A stretch of DNA of 57,006 bases from an uncultured Saprospiraceae bacterium (GCA_937969415.1 CALBWK010000110.1:1-57006); one strand, 5' to 3'. Counted from the stretch's first letter, positions 18,341-28,820 are shown. Made by a program: numbers and translations. The notes: generated by a model from the letters alone, not told the origin.

Positions 18341-18865
18341 ATGCCTATGAAATTTACGAATGCAACCTTAAAGGATGCTAACTCAATAGCGAGACTACAT
18401 GCAGAATCTTGGAAGCAACACTATCGAGGCATATGTCCTGATAACTACTTAGACAATGAAGTTGACGATGATCGGCAAGCAGTATGGTCACAAAGATTAA
18501 GCAACCATAATGACAAACAAATAGTCTTATTGGCCAGTGGGGCTTCAGATTCGCTTTGTGGCTTTGCTTGTGTGTATTTAGCTCACCACAAGGAGTGGGG
18601 CGCTTATCTTGACAACTTACATGTGTCTACGATGCATCATAGGAAAGGCATCGGACAGGCACTTATGCGGGAGGCTGCTAAGAGGGTTTATAATTATGAT
18701 GCACAATCCAAGCTCTATTTACATGTATTAAAAGAGAACAAATCAGCTATTAAATTTTATCAGAAGATAGGTGGACGGCACATTGCAACTTACGAAGAAG
18801 TATTGCCTTGGGGGAGTCGCGGGGAAGTCTGGGATTTTATGTGGACGTTAGATCAACTATATTAG
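18341..18865 (+). CDS. GNAT family N-acetyltransferase
   Basis: DNLHVSTMHHRKGIGQALMREAAKR acetyl-CoA binding motif. Confidence 0.88.
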   Translation: MPMKFTNATLKDANSIARLHAESWKQHYRGICPDNYLDNEVDDDRQAVWSQRLSNHNDKQIVLLASGASDSLCGFACVYLAHHKEWGAYLDNLHVSTMHHRKGIGQALMREAAKRVYNYDAQSKLYLHVLKENKSAIKFYQKIGGRHIATYEEVLPWGSRGEVWDFMWTLDQLY

Positions 18866-18869
18866 GTGG

Positions 18870-19337
18870 TTAGGCTGGAGATATGATCTTTTTCTGGAAG
18901 CATCGGCTGTTCTCAATGCCAGCGTACTGCCCATAATTGCTGATTAGATTGTAGCCTGCTTTATAATACAAGGCAATGGCAGCTTCTTGTCTCAAGCCTG
19001 TTTCTAGAATGGTAAAGGTATAGCCTAATTCTGCTGCCCAGCTTTCTAGTTGTGTCAAGAGTTGGATAGCTACTCCTTTATTTCTATGCTCTTCTATGGT
19101 GTACATTCTTTTAACTTCCATCGTGCTGTCGCTAAAGGACTTGATGGCACCACAAGCGATGGGGGTCTTCTTGTAATAAGCGACTAAGATATGCTTGATG
19201 TCTTCTAGGCCATTGTATTGGTTATAGAAATCATGGTCATCACCATCGAGTATAGCGAGTTCAGCATTGAGTCTTTGGACTAAGGCGACAAAGTCTGCGT
19301 CTGTATTGGTTGTTCTGACTAGCCGTATTGCATCCAT
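18870..19337 (-). CDS. GNAT family N-acetyltransferase
   Basis: VKRMYTIEEHRNKGVAIQLLTQLESWAAELGY. Confidence 0.85.
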   Translation of the reverse strand: MDAIRLVRTTNTDADFVALVQRLNAELAILDGDDHDFYNQYNGLEDIKHILVAYYKKTPIACGAIKSFSDSTMEVKRMYTIEEHRNKGVAIQLLTQLESWAAELGYTFTILETGLRQEAAIALYYKAGYNLISNYGQYAGIENSRCFQKKIISPA

Positions 19338-19361
19338 AGATTTACAAAAGAGTTCTGGCTA

Positions 19362-20015
19362 TCAAATTTTCATTTCCGGGATATCTCCTTCTACGACGAG
19401 CCTGCCTTCTGTTGCCGCTTGAATGTCCTCGACACTTACACCAGGCGCTCTCTCTAATAATCTGAAGCCTTGGTCAGTTACATCAAGTACAGCAAGATTG
19501 GTAACAATTTTCTTGACACATTTGACGCCAGTAAGCGGGAGAGAGCATTGCTTGAGTAGTTTGGAATGCCCTTTTCTATTGGTATGCATCATCGCAACGA
19601 TTATGTTGTCAGAAGAAGCAACTAAGTCCATTGCACCACCCATACCCTTTACCATCTTGCCGGGAATCTTCCAGTTGGCAATGTCACCAGAGTCTGAAAC
19701 CTCCATAGCCCCTAAGACAGTAAGTTGAATATGCTTGCCACGTATCATCGCAAAGCTCACTGCGGAATCAAATATTGCCGCTCCAGGCAGAGCTGTGATT
19801 GTTTGCTTGCCAGCATTTATGAGGTCAGCATCTTCCTCACCCTCAATAGGGAAGGCTCCCATTCCGAGAATGCCATTTTCTGATTGGAAGACTACATTAA
19901 GACCATCGGGTACATAATTGGCAATAAGAGTGGGAATGCCTATGCCGAGATTGACATACCAACCATCTTGGAGCTCTTGGGCTATTCTCTTTGCTATTCC
20001 AGTTTTATCTAACAT
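19362..20015 (-). CDS. scoB: 3-oxoacid CoA-transferase subunit B
   Basis: VNLGIGIPTLIANY, catalytic-Glu motif QSENGILGMG, GGAMDLV. Confidence 0.93.
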   Translation of the reverse strand: MLDKTGIAKRIAQELQDGWYVNLGIGIPTLIANYVPDGLNVVFQSENGILGMGAFPIEGEEDADLINAGKQTITALPGAAIFDSAVSFAMIRGKHIQLTVLGAMEVSDSGDIANWKIPGKMVKGMGGAMDLVASSDNIIVAMMHTNRKGHSKLLKQCSLPLTGVKCVKKIVTNLAVLDVTDQGFRLLERAPGVSVEDIQAATEGRLVVEGDIPEMKI

Positions 20016-20110
20016 TATTTCTTGCAGTTTTATTTATAGAAGCAATTAATCTCAGATGATAATTGCTGCTTTATTTATTGGACTGTACTTTCTTTTACAA
20101 TTATTATGAG

Positions 20111-20821
20111 CTATACCTTTTCTCTTACCGTTCTTTGTTCTATTCTCTTTTCATAATTTACCCCTTGGAAAATGCGCTGAACAAAGACTCCTGGCAAGTG
20201 AATAAAATTAGGATCTAATTCGCCCGGCTCTACCATCTCCTCCACTTCGGCGATAGTAATCTTTCCAGCCATAGCCATTACAGGATTAAAGTTCCTTGCA
20301 GTGCCTTTGAAGATGAGATTCCCAAACCGATCCCCTTTCCAAGCTTTGACAATAGCAAAGTCAGCCGTCAAGGCACTCTCAAGTATATGTGGCTTGCCAT
20401 CAAAATATCGGACTTCCTTGCCCACGGCTACTTCAGTACCATAACCTGCTGGTGTAAAGAAGGCTGGTACGCCTGCTCCACCTGCCTGACATCTTGCTGC
20501 TAGTGATCCCTGAGGGATGAGATCAACTTCCAACTCACCACTGAGCATTTGTCTTTCGAACTCATCATTTTCTCCTACATAAGAAGAAATCATCTTCTTG
20601 ATTTGGCGCTTTTGCAAGAGCAATCCTAGTCCAAAATCATCGACGCCGGCATTATTAGATATACAGGTTAACCCCGTCACTCCTTTGTTGACAAGTGCGG
20701 CAATGCTATTTTCTGGAATGCCACACAAACCAAATCCTCCTAGCATAAGCGTCATATCGTCTTTAATCCCTGCGATCGCCTCATCAGCATTATTGAATAT
20801 CTTGTTCATATGTATTTGCAA
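20111..20821 (-). CDS. scoA: 3-oxoacid CoA-transferase subunit A (start may be Met 5, 20809)
   Basis: [49 protein letters not shown]. Confidence 0.93.
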   Translation of the reverse strand: MQIHMNKIFNNADEAIAGIKDDMTLMLGGFGLCGIPENSIAALVNKGVTGLTCISNNAGVDDFGLGLLLQKRQIKKMISSYVGENDEFERQMLSGELEVDLIPQGSLAARCQAGGAGVPAFFTPAGYGTEVAVGKEVRYFDGKPHILESALTADFAIVKAWKGDRFGNLIFKGTARNFNPVMAMAGKITIAEVEEMVEPGELDPNFIHLPGVFVQRIFQGVNYEKRIEQRTVREKV

Positions 20822-20835
20822 GTTTGAGCATCAAA

Positions 20836-20853
20836 TTAGTCATTTCTGACTAA
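20836..20853 (-). promoter_or_regulatory. Candidate operator upstream of scoA
   Basis: Perfect inverted repeat TTAGTCA-TTTC-TGACTAA, 14 nt upstream of the listed scoA start. Confidence 0.5.
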
Positions 20854-21000
20854 ACGATTGTATATCTAAACACTAGAGTCTCTAAGGTGTGACAATTATG
20901 GACTTTTGCGATTCAGAGTCTAGCTCTTCAATACAGAAAACGGCCTGACTTACGTATATTACTCTCGAGCCAATACAATACCTCAAGGTGTAATCAATAA

Positions 21001-22185
21001 ATGAGAGTTAGTCAATTTGTAATCTTAGTGTGTCTTTTGATCCTCAGTTTTATTGAGGTTGCGCTGACACAAGAGTTTGTAGCTGGAGAAATCTATGAAT
21101 CTACTTTTGTAGAGTATAGAGCGGGAAATCTGCCCATCGTGATTTCTGTCCCCCACGGAGGCTTGCTGGAGCCAGACTCTATCCCAGATCGCGATTGTAT
21201 TGGTTGCGTGACTGTGATGGATGCATTTACCAAGGTTATAGGTGAGAGTTGGTATGATGCCATTATAACTGAAACGGGGTGCTATCCACACGTGATTATC
21301 AATACGCTTCATAGAAAGAAATTTGATGCCAACAGGGACATCGAGGATGCTGCAGATGGCCAACCCCTGATAGAAGAAGCTTGGCGGACGTATCATCAAT
21401 TTATTGATTCTGCTAAAGCAAGGGTCGTACTAGAGTTTGGTAAAGGCTTATTCCTTGATTTGCACGGGCACGGTCATACAATACAAAGGACTGAGTTGGG
21501 CTATCTGCTCAGTAAGTCAGAATTACAAATGGACGATGCCGCACTCAATGCAAGCAATTTGATCGAAGAAAGTAGTTTGAAGACACTCGTTGAGACCAAT
21601 AAAAATATGTTGTCGCACGCTGAATTGATCAGAGGCTCTACTAGTCTTGGTAGTCTACTTGAAGAGGAAGGCTTTCCTTGTGTGCCGAGTAGTAATGATC
21701 TATTTCCTCTGAATGCTGAAAGTTATTTCTCTGGTGGATATAATACTGTACGACACGGCTCTCGTGATGATAATGGTGTTATAGATGCTATCCAAATAGA
21801 ATTGAATCAAGATGCAAGATTCACGGAGGATGCAAGGGAAGCTCTTGTTGCTGCACTAACAAAGTCGGTGCTTAGTTATCTAGAGTCACATTACTTTAGG
21901 GGATTTAGTGAGGGGTATTGTGATTTTGTATCTCATAATGATCCAGCTGCATATCAGACAGTAGAGAATCCTTTCTATCCTAATCCAACGTATGGACCCA
22001 TATGGATCGAGGCGTCAGCACAAATTTCACGATTGGAAATATATAATGTGACAGGTAAGTTGGTGCAACTCCACTCAGGAAACATACCTTACCTTGATCT
22101 CAGTTCTTTGTCTGATGGGACCTATATTATTAAGTATTTTTCGAATGAGCAGCCCGTTTACATTGGTCGGATTGTGAAAATGTAA
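21001..22185 (+). CDS. Secreted N-formylglutamate amidohydrolase-like protein with T9SS sorting domain
   Basis: Signal peptide; ISVPHGGLLEPDSIPDR, DLHGHGH, HGSRDDNGVIDAIQIELNQDAR; C-term NPTYGPIWIEASAQISRLEIYNVTGKLVQL...DGTYIIKYF. Confidence 0.78.
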   Translation: MRVSQFVILVCLLILSFIEVALTQEFVAGEIYESTFVEYRAGNLPIVISVPHGGLLEPDSIPDRDCIGCVTVMDAFTKVIGESWYDAIITETGCYPHVIINTLHRKKFDANRDIEDAADGQPLIEEAWRTYHQFIDSAKARVVLEFGKGLFLDLHGHGHTIQRTELGYLLSKSELQMDDAALNASNLIEESSLKTLVETNKNMLSHAELIRGSTSLGSLLEEEGFPCVPSSNDLFPLNAESYFSGGYNTVRHGSRDDNGVIDAIQIELNQDARFTEDAREALVAALTKSVLSYLESHYFRGFSEGYCDFVSHNDPAAYQTVENPFYPNPTYGPIWIEASAQISRLEIYNVTGKLVQLHSGNIPYLDLSSLSDGTYIIKYFSNEQPVYIGRIVKM

Positions 22186-22197
22186 AGTGCTCTATTT

Positions 22198-23340
22198 TCA
22201 TTTTCTTGATAGTCGTTCGATAGCCTTGTCGAGTACTTCTTCGCTTTTGGCAAAGCACAATCTGACAACTTTGTCTTGAGGATCTTCACCATAAAAGGGA
22301 GATAGCGGGATGCTGGCGACTCCCATTTCTTTTGTCATATACTCGGCAAATTCTAGATCACCTAGGTCACTTACCTCAGAGTAATCATAGAGTTGGAAAT
22401 AGGTGCCATTGCAATTGAGAGGTCTGAAATCTGTATGCGACATACCTGCAGTTAAGTAATCTCTTTTCTTCTGAAAAAACTCTGGAAGCTGTTGATACGT
22501 AGTTGGTTCTTGTAAGTAATCAGCTATGCCGCGTTGGACAAATGAGTTGGCACTAAAGATGACCCACTGATGATGATTTTTATACGCCTCCATCAAGTGC
22601 GGCGGTCCGACTATATAACCTAGCTTCCATCCAGTGGCGTGCAAGGTTTTTCCAAATGAAAAAGTGGCGAGACTCTGTTGATATAGTTTGGGGAATCTAA
22701 AGACACTTTGGTGATGGGCTTGGTCGTAGATGAGATGCTCATAGACCTCATCACTGAGGAGAATGATGTCTTTGTTGGCGATAAGTGTTTGTAGGGCTAA
22801 GAGGTCGGTTTCTTTGAGTGTTGTGCCAGTGGGATTGTGTGGCGTGTTGATGATAATCATAGCAGTGCGCTCACTGATTAACTCACCGAACTGGTCCCAA
22901 TCAATTGTATAGTCAGGCGCGGTGATGCGATAAGCGATGACACGTCCACCTGCCATTTCTATCGAAGGTCTATAGCTATCATAAGCTGGCTCGATGATGA
23001 TGACTTCATCGTCTGGTTGTACAAATGTTTGTATCGCTGTATTGAGTGCTTGGGTGGCGCCTGCGGTAATACAAATTTCTTTTTCTGGGTCAATTGTCTT
23101 GTCATAGCAGACTTTTATTTTGTTAGCAATAGTTGTTCTGAGTTCTATAGTGCCGGCCATAGGGCAGTATTGATTGTGGCCTTCGTCTAGATATTTTTTG
23201 ATGAGATTTTTAAGTCGAGAATCACAATCGAAATCAGGAAACCCTTGCCCTAGATTGATGGCATTATGTTCTTTTGCCAGTGCAGACATCTTTGAGAAAA
23301 TGGAGGGTGGGGAGGGTGGTAGTTTAGATTTCATGTTCAT
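22198..23340 (-). CDS. PLP-dependent class I/II aminotransferase (methionine/kynurenine aminotransferase-like)
   Basis: NLGQGFPDFDCD, AGATQALNTAI, NTPHNPTGTTL, SFGKTLHATGWKLGY. Confidence 0.9.
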   Translation of the reverse strand: MNMKSKLPPSPPSIFSKMSALAKEHNAINLGQGFPDFDCDSRLKNLIKKYLDEGHNQYCPMAGTIELRTTIANKIKVCYDKTIDPEKEICITAGATQALNTAIQTFVQPDDEVIIIEPAYDSYRPSIEMAGGRVIAYRITAPDYTIDWDQFGELISERTAMIIINTPHNPTGTTLKETDLLALQTLIANKDIILLSDEVYEHLIYDQAHHQSVFRFPKLYQQSLATFSFGKTLHATGWKLGYIVGPPHLMEAYKNHHQWVIFSANSFVQRGIADYLQEPTTYQQLPEFFQKKRDYLTAGMSHTDFRPLNCNGTYFQLYDYSEVSDLGDLEFAEYMTKEMGVASIPLSPFYGEDPQDKVVRLCFAKSEEVLDKAIERLSRK

Positions 23341-23372
23341 ATGAATTATGTTTTTTCTTAAGCATTGGATTC

Positions 23373-24143
23373 TTAATTTATACCAACAAAAAGCATTAAC
23401 GGAATAGCCACAACTACAACTGCCAATATCAAAAAAATTAGATAAGAACCCACAAAAGGAAATATTAGGGTGGCCCTATTTCGTCCTGAGTATAATTGCC
23501 AATAGACTATAAAGGCATAGGATATGGGTATCAATAGAGATAAAATATCCTTAAGGTAATGACCACTAAGGGGCACCCCAAGGATAGTAATTAAAGTATA
23601 AAGTAGGGCTTGATGGCCAGTAATGAAAGCTGTCAATACTAGATGTTCTAGGTAATTGTAGCCAGTGCCTTTGAAAGCAACATAGGAACCCAAAGCATAG
23701 ACAGGAATTAGCACCAGCATAAGGATGGCGTAGTTGTTTTTTATCACATCTAACTTATCTTGAAATTCTGGCGACAAGGTGCTTTCGGCAGCATCTGTGG
23801 CTCCTAGAATAATACCTTCTATACCGTCATTAAGTATGGTGTTACTGTCAAAAAACCTAGAAATTAAAAAATACAAAGTAGATAAAGCAAAAGCGTAGGC
23901 TATAGGCTTAAAATGCGCTATTCTTTTGCCATTTATATACTCTCTGACGCTATGGCCAGGTCTAAGCGTCATTTCTTTTAAGGTAAAGAGCAGACCCTTG
24001 TTCATTTGGAAAACGCTTTCCGTTAGGTCGGCTAGAATAGTTGAAAAATTGAGTCTATTTACCTTAGTGTCTTGACCACATTGAGGGCAGAAATTTTGAC
24101 TTATCGGCTGACTGCAATTTTTGCAATTCATTTTATTAAGCAC
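23373..24143 (-). CDS. DUF3667-type membrane protein with N-terminal zinc ribbon
   Basis: CKNCSQPISQNFCPQCGQ then LTLRPGH-type region and four or more TM segments. Confidence 0.75.
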   Translation of the reverse strand: MLNKMNCKNCSQPISQNFCPQCGQDTKVNRLNFSTILADLTESVFQMNKGLLFTLKEMTLRPGHSVREYINGKRIAHFKPIAYAFALSTLYFLISRFFDSNTILNDGIEGIILGATDAAESTLSPEFQDKLDVIKNNYAILMLVLIPVYALGSYVAFKGTGYNYLEHLVLTAFITGHQALLYTLITILGVPLSGHYLKDILSLLIPISYAFIVYWQLYSGRNRATLIFPFVGSYLIFLILAVVVVAIPLMLFVGIN

Positions 24144-24147
24144 ATGA

Positions 24148-26220
24148 TTACCAGTTGAGGAGTACTTCTATTTTGGCTTGTACTTTTTCTGCTGATGGTA
24201 TCATCGTCTGTTCGAGTACACTATTAAGCGGAATTGCCGGCATATCTTCTGACCCAATGACTATCACTGGAGCATCTAGATGCTTGAAGCAATTCTCCTG
24301 TATCAATCCTGCGAGACTTCTTCCAAAAGTATTATTGGCTGGCTCCTCAGTAACTATAAGACAACGATTGGTTTTCTGTACTGAATTGAAAATAGTTTCT
24401 GTGTCCAAAGGATTCAAGGTTCTTAAGTCAACAATCTCAATCCTACCCGCGTAGGCTTTGCTCGCATTAAGCGACCAGTGTACTCCCATCCCATAAGTGA
24501 CAATAGTAAGGCTCTCGTCACTTGTAGCCGATTGCACCACATTCGCTTTTCCAAATGGCAAAATGTAATCCTCTGCTGGTTCTATAGTTCTGGCTTTTTC
24601 TGTGCCTGGAACCTTAGACCAATAGAGGCCTTTGTGCTCTAGGATAACGACTGGGTTGGGGTCGTGATAGGCCGCCTTCATGAGCCCTTTCATATCAGCG
24701 CCGTTACTAGGGTAGGCGATTTTGATCCCGCGTATATTGGTTAAGACTGATTCTACACTACTTGAATGGTAAGGCCCTCCACTGCCGTATGCACCTATGG
24801 GTACCCGTAGAATCATACTGACAGGCCACTTACCTTCAGAGAGGTAGCAAGATCTAGATACTTCTGTAAACAACTGATTAAGACCTGGCCAAATGTAGTC
24901 AGCAAACTGAACCTCTACAATAGGCTTGAGACCTACCGCTGACATACCTACCGTAGAGCCGACTATAAAGGCTTCTTGTATAGGTGTATTGAATACTCGT
25001 TCGTCTCCAAATTTTTGCGCTAGAGTAGCCGCTTCTCTAAAAACACCTCCCAGTCGCTTGCCCACGTCCTGCCCATAGAGCAGACAGCTTGTATCTCCGC
25101 GCATTAGTTCTTCTACAGCCTTTAAGGCACAATCTACCATCACGACTTCCTCTCCATCTTGTGGTGATCTAGTACCTACTTCTTCAGTAATCGGTGTAGG
25201 CGCATAGTCGTGTGTAAAAAGATCACTAGGCAAGGGATCTTCTGCAGTTTTGGCCAGCTCAAAGTCTGACTCTACAGTCAGTACGGCTTGCTGTTCTATT
25301 TCTTTTATTTCTTTGGCCGAGATACCTGCGTCTGCAAGCTGAGCTTTGAGAATGGGATAGGGATCTCTTGTCCTTGCTTCGTCTAGGTCGTCTCGATACC
25401 ACTCCATACGTACCCCAGAGGTATGATGATTAAGGAGCGGAACTGTAGCGTGCAAGAGATAGGGTTTCCTTTCTTTACGTATGTACTTGATGGCTTTGGT
25501 GACCGCCTTATAAGATTCAGAAAAATCTGAGCCATTGATAGTGGCCGCTTTGACTCCTTTGAATCCTTTTATGTATTCGTAAGCATTCTGTGCTCGGGTT
25601 TCTTCTGCATTGGCGGAGATATCCCAGCCATTATCTTGGATCAGATACAGGATAGGCATTTGCCTGAGTGCTGCCATCTGAAAGGCTTCTGCAACTTCTC
25701 CTTCTGTAACAGAGGCATCCCCCAACGAGCAAACCACTAAAGGCTGGTCACCCTCATCAAGACCTAATAATTCTTTGTACTGTAGACCCATTGCAACCCC
25801 AGTTGCTGGAATTGCTTGCATACCAGTTGCCGAAGAATTATGTGGTATTTTGGGTTTGTCATCATCTCTAAGACTCGGATGAGAGTAGTAAGATCTACCA
25901 CCTGAGAAGGGGTCATCTTTTTTGGCCATCAGCTGTAGCATCAGATCATAAGGTCGCATCCCTATACCCAATAAGATAGAGTCGTCTCTATAATAGGGGA
26001 AGGCATAATCTTGTGGCTTAAGTTGCAGGGCTGTAGCCAGTTGGATGGCTTCGTGTCCTCGGGAAGTCGCGTGCACATATTTCGAAACCAACTTCATATT
26101 GGCCTCGTAATGTTCTGTCATTGTCTTGGCTTGGCACAAGAGCGAAAAGGCCTTCTTGAGGATTGCTTTAGGGAGGCTGGTCCTAGATTTAGACTTGGAT
26201 TTGGGTTCTTTTGTTTTCAC
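24148..26220 (-). CDS. 2-oxo acid (branched-chain-type) dehydrogenase E1, fused alpha and beta subunits
   Basis: SLGDASVTEGEVAEAFQMAALRQMPILYLIQDN (TPP motif), beta region GKRLGGVFREAATLAQKFGDERVFNTPIQEAFIVGSTVGMSAVGLKPIVEVQFADY. Confidence 0.9.
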   Translation of the reverse strand: MKTKEPKSKSKSRTSLPKAILKKAFSLLCQAKTMTEHYEANMKLVSKYVHATSRGHEAIQLATALQLKPQDYAFPYYRDDSILLGIGMRPYDLMLQLMAKKDDPFSGGRSYYSHPSLRDDDKPKIPHNSSATGMQAIPATGVAMGLQYKELLGLDEGDQPLVVCSLGDASVTEGEVAEAFQMAALRQMPILYLIQDNGWDISANAEETRAQNAYEYIKGFKGVKAATINGSDFSESYKAVTKAIKYIRKERKPYLLHATVPLLNHHTSGVRMEWYRDDLDEARTRDPYPILKAQLADAGISAKEIKEIEQQAVLTVESDFELAKTAEDPLPSDLFTHDYAPTPITEEVGTRSPQDGEEVVMVDCALKAVEELMRGDTSCLLYGQDVGKRLGGVFREAATLAQKFGDERVFNTPIQEAFIVGSTVGMSAVGLKPIVEVQFADYIWPGLNQLFTEVSRSCYLSEGKWPVSMILRVPIGAYGSGGPYHSSSVESVLTNIRGIKIAYPSNGADMKGLMKAAYHDPNPVVILEHKGLYWSKVPGTEKARTIEPAEDYILPFGKANVVQSATSDESLTIVTYGMGVHWSLNASKAYAGRIEIVDLRTLNPLDTETIFNSVQKTNRCLIVTEEPANNTFGRSLAGLIQENCFKHLDAPVIVIGSEDMPAIPLNSVLEQTMIPSAEKVQAKIEVLLNW

Positions 26221-26319
26221 AGATTAAATATAGTAACTGAATGGTCAAGAGTGGCTTATTTGAAGGTGTATATTTGTTAGGCGTCTTTGTCTACATATGA
26301 ATCATAACTGTTAGTAACT

Positions 26320-26733
26320 ATGGAATCTCTACCACAAAAAGTATTTGATAAAATGATGGATAAGGACTACTGTAGTCAGTGGATGGGTGTAGAACCTCTG
26401 TTGATAGAGGAGGGACATTGCAAAATCAAAATGATCGTCAAGAAAGACATGCTTAATGGCTTCGGTATCTTACATGGAGGTATAACGTATGCCTTTGCTG
26501 ATAGTGCTTTTGCTTTTGCATCCAACTCTTATGGTCGTGTTGCAGTTTCGATAACTGGGTCTATGAGTTATAGTAAGTCCGCAACCCTAGGGCAGGTACT
26601 TATTGCAGAGGCCAAAGTGTTGAGTCTTTCCTACAAGACTGCAGAGTTTGATGTAGATGTCTATGAGGAAAAAAGTAATGAGATCTATGCCAGATTCCGA
26701 GGTGTCGTTTATCGCAAGTCAGCAGAGCACTGA
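26320..26733 (+). CDS. PaaI-like hotdog thioesterase
   Basis: NGFGILHGGITYAFADSAFAFASNSYG. Confidence 0.85.
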   Translation: MESLPQKVFDKMMDKDYCSQWMGVEPLLIEEGHCKIKMIVKKDMLNGFGILHGGITYAFADSAFAFASNSYGRVAVSITGSMSYSKSATLGQVLIAEAKVLSLSYKTAEFDVDVYEEKSNEIYARFRGVVYRKSAEH

Positions 26734-26741
26734 TTTGATAA

Positions 26742-27347
26742 TTATTGATTCAGATTAACGCCTACTGTCACTTGGACGTTTCTGCTTTCGTGGACAAGTG
26801 TAGGACTATCATCCAACATATTGATCAATCCTAGGTTTATCATCATCCTCAGCCAGATATCCTGATAACTGATCTTTCCGCCTACGAGATATCCCAAATC
26901 GTATTTCCTATGGTCAGGGAGGTTGAGTTCTTCTAAGGTTATATCATTGAAAGTTTCAAATAGTTTTAGTCCTGCATTGACGCCTGCCAAGACAGAAACG
27001 TATCGTCCTGTGCTCAATTCTATGTGTGGGGTGAAGTCAAGATAGTGCACTCTATAATTCGAATTGGCATTAGGCACAAATATGGTGCCTTCTCTGATGT
27101 AAGCACCTTTAGTCTTGAAGCCTTTTACAGAATATTGGATCTCTGTATTGAAATGGATATTCTCCGTCAGGTTGAATATTTTTCCTAACCCCAATGCCGG
27201 ATTGGTTTGATACCTCGGTTCTAAGTCAAGTGTGGATTTGGCAACTGAGCTATAGTTACCTCCCAGGGCAATGTATACTTGACTCGATGCTGTGGAAAGT
27301 CCAACAAAAAGTGCAAGAGAAAATAAGTTGAAGATCGTTTTCATCAT
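26742..27347 (-). CDS. Outer-membrane beta-barrel-like protein
   Basis: Signal peptide, NTEIQYSVKGFKTKGAYI and alternating beta pattern with C-terminal aromatic strand. Confidence 0.55.
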   Translation of the reverse strand: MMKTIFNLFSLALFVGLSTASSQVYIALGGNYSSVAKSTLDLEPRYQTNPALGLGKIFNLTENIHFNTEIQYSVKGFKTKGAYIREGTIFVPNANSNYRVHYLDFTPHIELSTGRYVSVLAGVNAGLKLFETFNDITLEELNLPDHRKYDLGYLVGGKISYQDIWLRMMINLGLINMLDDSPTLVHESRNVQVTVGVNLNQ

Positions 27348-27446
27348 ATGTCATTAATAACTGATTAACGAACTTCTTATTATCCTCTGACTCTTATAAA
27401 TTCAAATAAAGAATCTAATCGGCAAAACCTTGTCCTTTCGTAGCCT

Positions 27447-28166
27447 CTACTGGAAGGCCTTGCTGATATTCTCTGCGAGCACATCAATGTTGGTTCTGAC
27501 GGCTTCATTCAGCGCAGTATGGATCGTAGGCATAGCTTCTAAGTCATAATTACTTAAGACTTTTTCTATATCTAATTCGATGGCTATCGTATTATCGTTG
27601 ATTGATTTATTGAGTAACACATTTCTGTAAGCGCTCTCTGTTCCGAGGTGAAGAACAATATTTTCACCACTTTCAAAGAGGCCATTCCCGTCAAAATCGG
27701 CATTGCCTTCTATTTTAAAGTAGATGTAGCTTCCCCAATTTGTCCAGTACTCAGAGGCTCTAGAGAGATCACTGCTAGAGTTGTAGTCAGCAGGTAAGGT
27801 TTCGTTGAGATCATTCGGAATGCCGATATTAAAATTAACCTGATCTATATTCTGGAGCTCAGTGTCTATTGTCCAGTTGTAACCTTCGGCAGCCTCATCT
27901 GCATCTGAGTGTGCATCTCCTAATTCTAGAAACTTAACCTCAGAAATCACCTCAGAATCATCACCGGCAACTAGAGTAAAATCAGAGGTGAATCCTTTGA
28001 CGTCGGTTATCCTAATCATCATCCCTTCATCGTTATCAAAGTTGTTAAACATTACGAGGTCTTCAGTACCATACTTAAGCTTGAAGTTCACGGTAGTCTC
28101 ATTTTCACCATCTGGTCCACAAGCAATTATCAATATAGAAAGTAGTAATATAGGTAGGTATCTCAT
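27447..28166 (-). CDS. MbnP-like lipoprotein
   Basis: Lipobox SILIIAC; W-rich segment YWTNWGSYIYFKIEGNAD and HLGTESAYRNVLL. Confidence 0.6.
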   Translation of the reverse strand: MRYLPILLLSILIIACGPDGENETTVNFKLKYGTEDLVMFNNFDNDEGMMIRITDVKGFTSDFTLVAGDDSEVISEVKFLELGDAHSDADEAAEGYNWTIDTELQNIDQVNFNIGIPNDLNETLPADYNSSSDLSRASEYWTNWGSYIYFKIEGNADFDGNGLFESGENIVLHLGTESAYRNVLLNKSINDNTIAIELDIEKVLSNYDLEAMPTIHTALNEAVRTNIDVLAENISKAFQ

Positions 28167-28262
28167 GTGTATGTATTATCTGATGACAAAAGTAATTGAA
28201 TTGGCACTTAGGCTAGGTGTCTATAAACGGTGTGAGAAGACAATTTGTTTGAATGCTACTGC

Positions 28263-28727
28263 TTAAATAGATACAACTGTAGTGGATTTTCTCTCAGACA
28301 AAGAAAACCTAGATTCTACCCGCCCTATATGCGGAATCACGGAGAGTTTGTCTAAGATAAACTGATTGTAAGCCTCAATATCCGCTAAGACCATCTTGAT
28401 GAGAAAGTCGGCATTGCCTGTGATATGGTGGCACTCCTGCACTTCTGGAAACTGGGTTATGGAAGCTACAAATTCATTGATGGCCGTCTTGTCGTGTTCC
28501 TTAATTGAGATATTGATAAACACTGTAAGGTTCTTGCCTACCTTCTTAGGATCTACAAGAGCGACATATTTGCTGATGACGCCTGCTTTTTCGAGTTTCT
28601 TTATCCTGTCAAACACTGGTGTAGTAGACAAATTAAGCTGGCCGGCTATTTCCTTAAGGGTCAATCTAGAATTGCCTTGGAGTCTCTCTAAAATAGCCTT
28701 GTCGGTAGTATCAAGTGGATAAGACAT
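28263..28727 (-). CDS. Lrp/AsnC family transcriptional regulator
   Basis: LDTTDKAILERLQGNSRLTLKEIAGQLNLSTTPVFDRIKKLEKAGVI; VQECHHITGNADFLIKM RAM domain. Confidence 0.95.
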   Translation of the reverse strand: MSYPLDTTDKAILERLQGNSRLTLKEIAGQLNLSTTPVFDRIKKLEKAGVISKYVALVDPKKVGKNLTVFINISIKEHDKTAINEFVASITQFPEVQECHHITGNADFLIKMVLADIEAYNQFILDKLSVIPHIGRVESRFSLSERKSTTVVSI

Positions 28728-28766
28728 AGGATAAGGATTGTTTTATTTGATTAAAATCGAATAATA

Positions 28767-28820
28767 ATATTCCGATGTGATGGATTATGTAGAGAAGATT
28801 AATAATTATTTACGGAATAT
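28767..28820. promoter_or_regulatory. Candidate regulatory inverted repeat in lrp-phhA divergent promoter
   Basis: ATATTCCG (28767-28774) and CGGAATAT (28813-28820), perfect 8-bp inverted copies in an AT-rich region. Confidence 0.4.
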
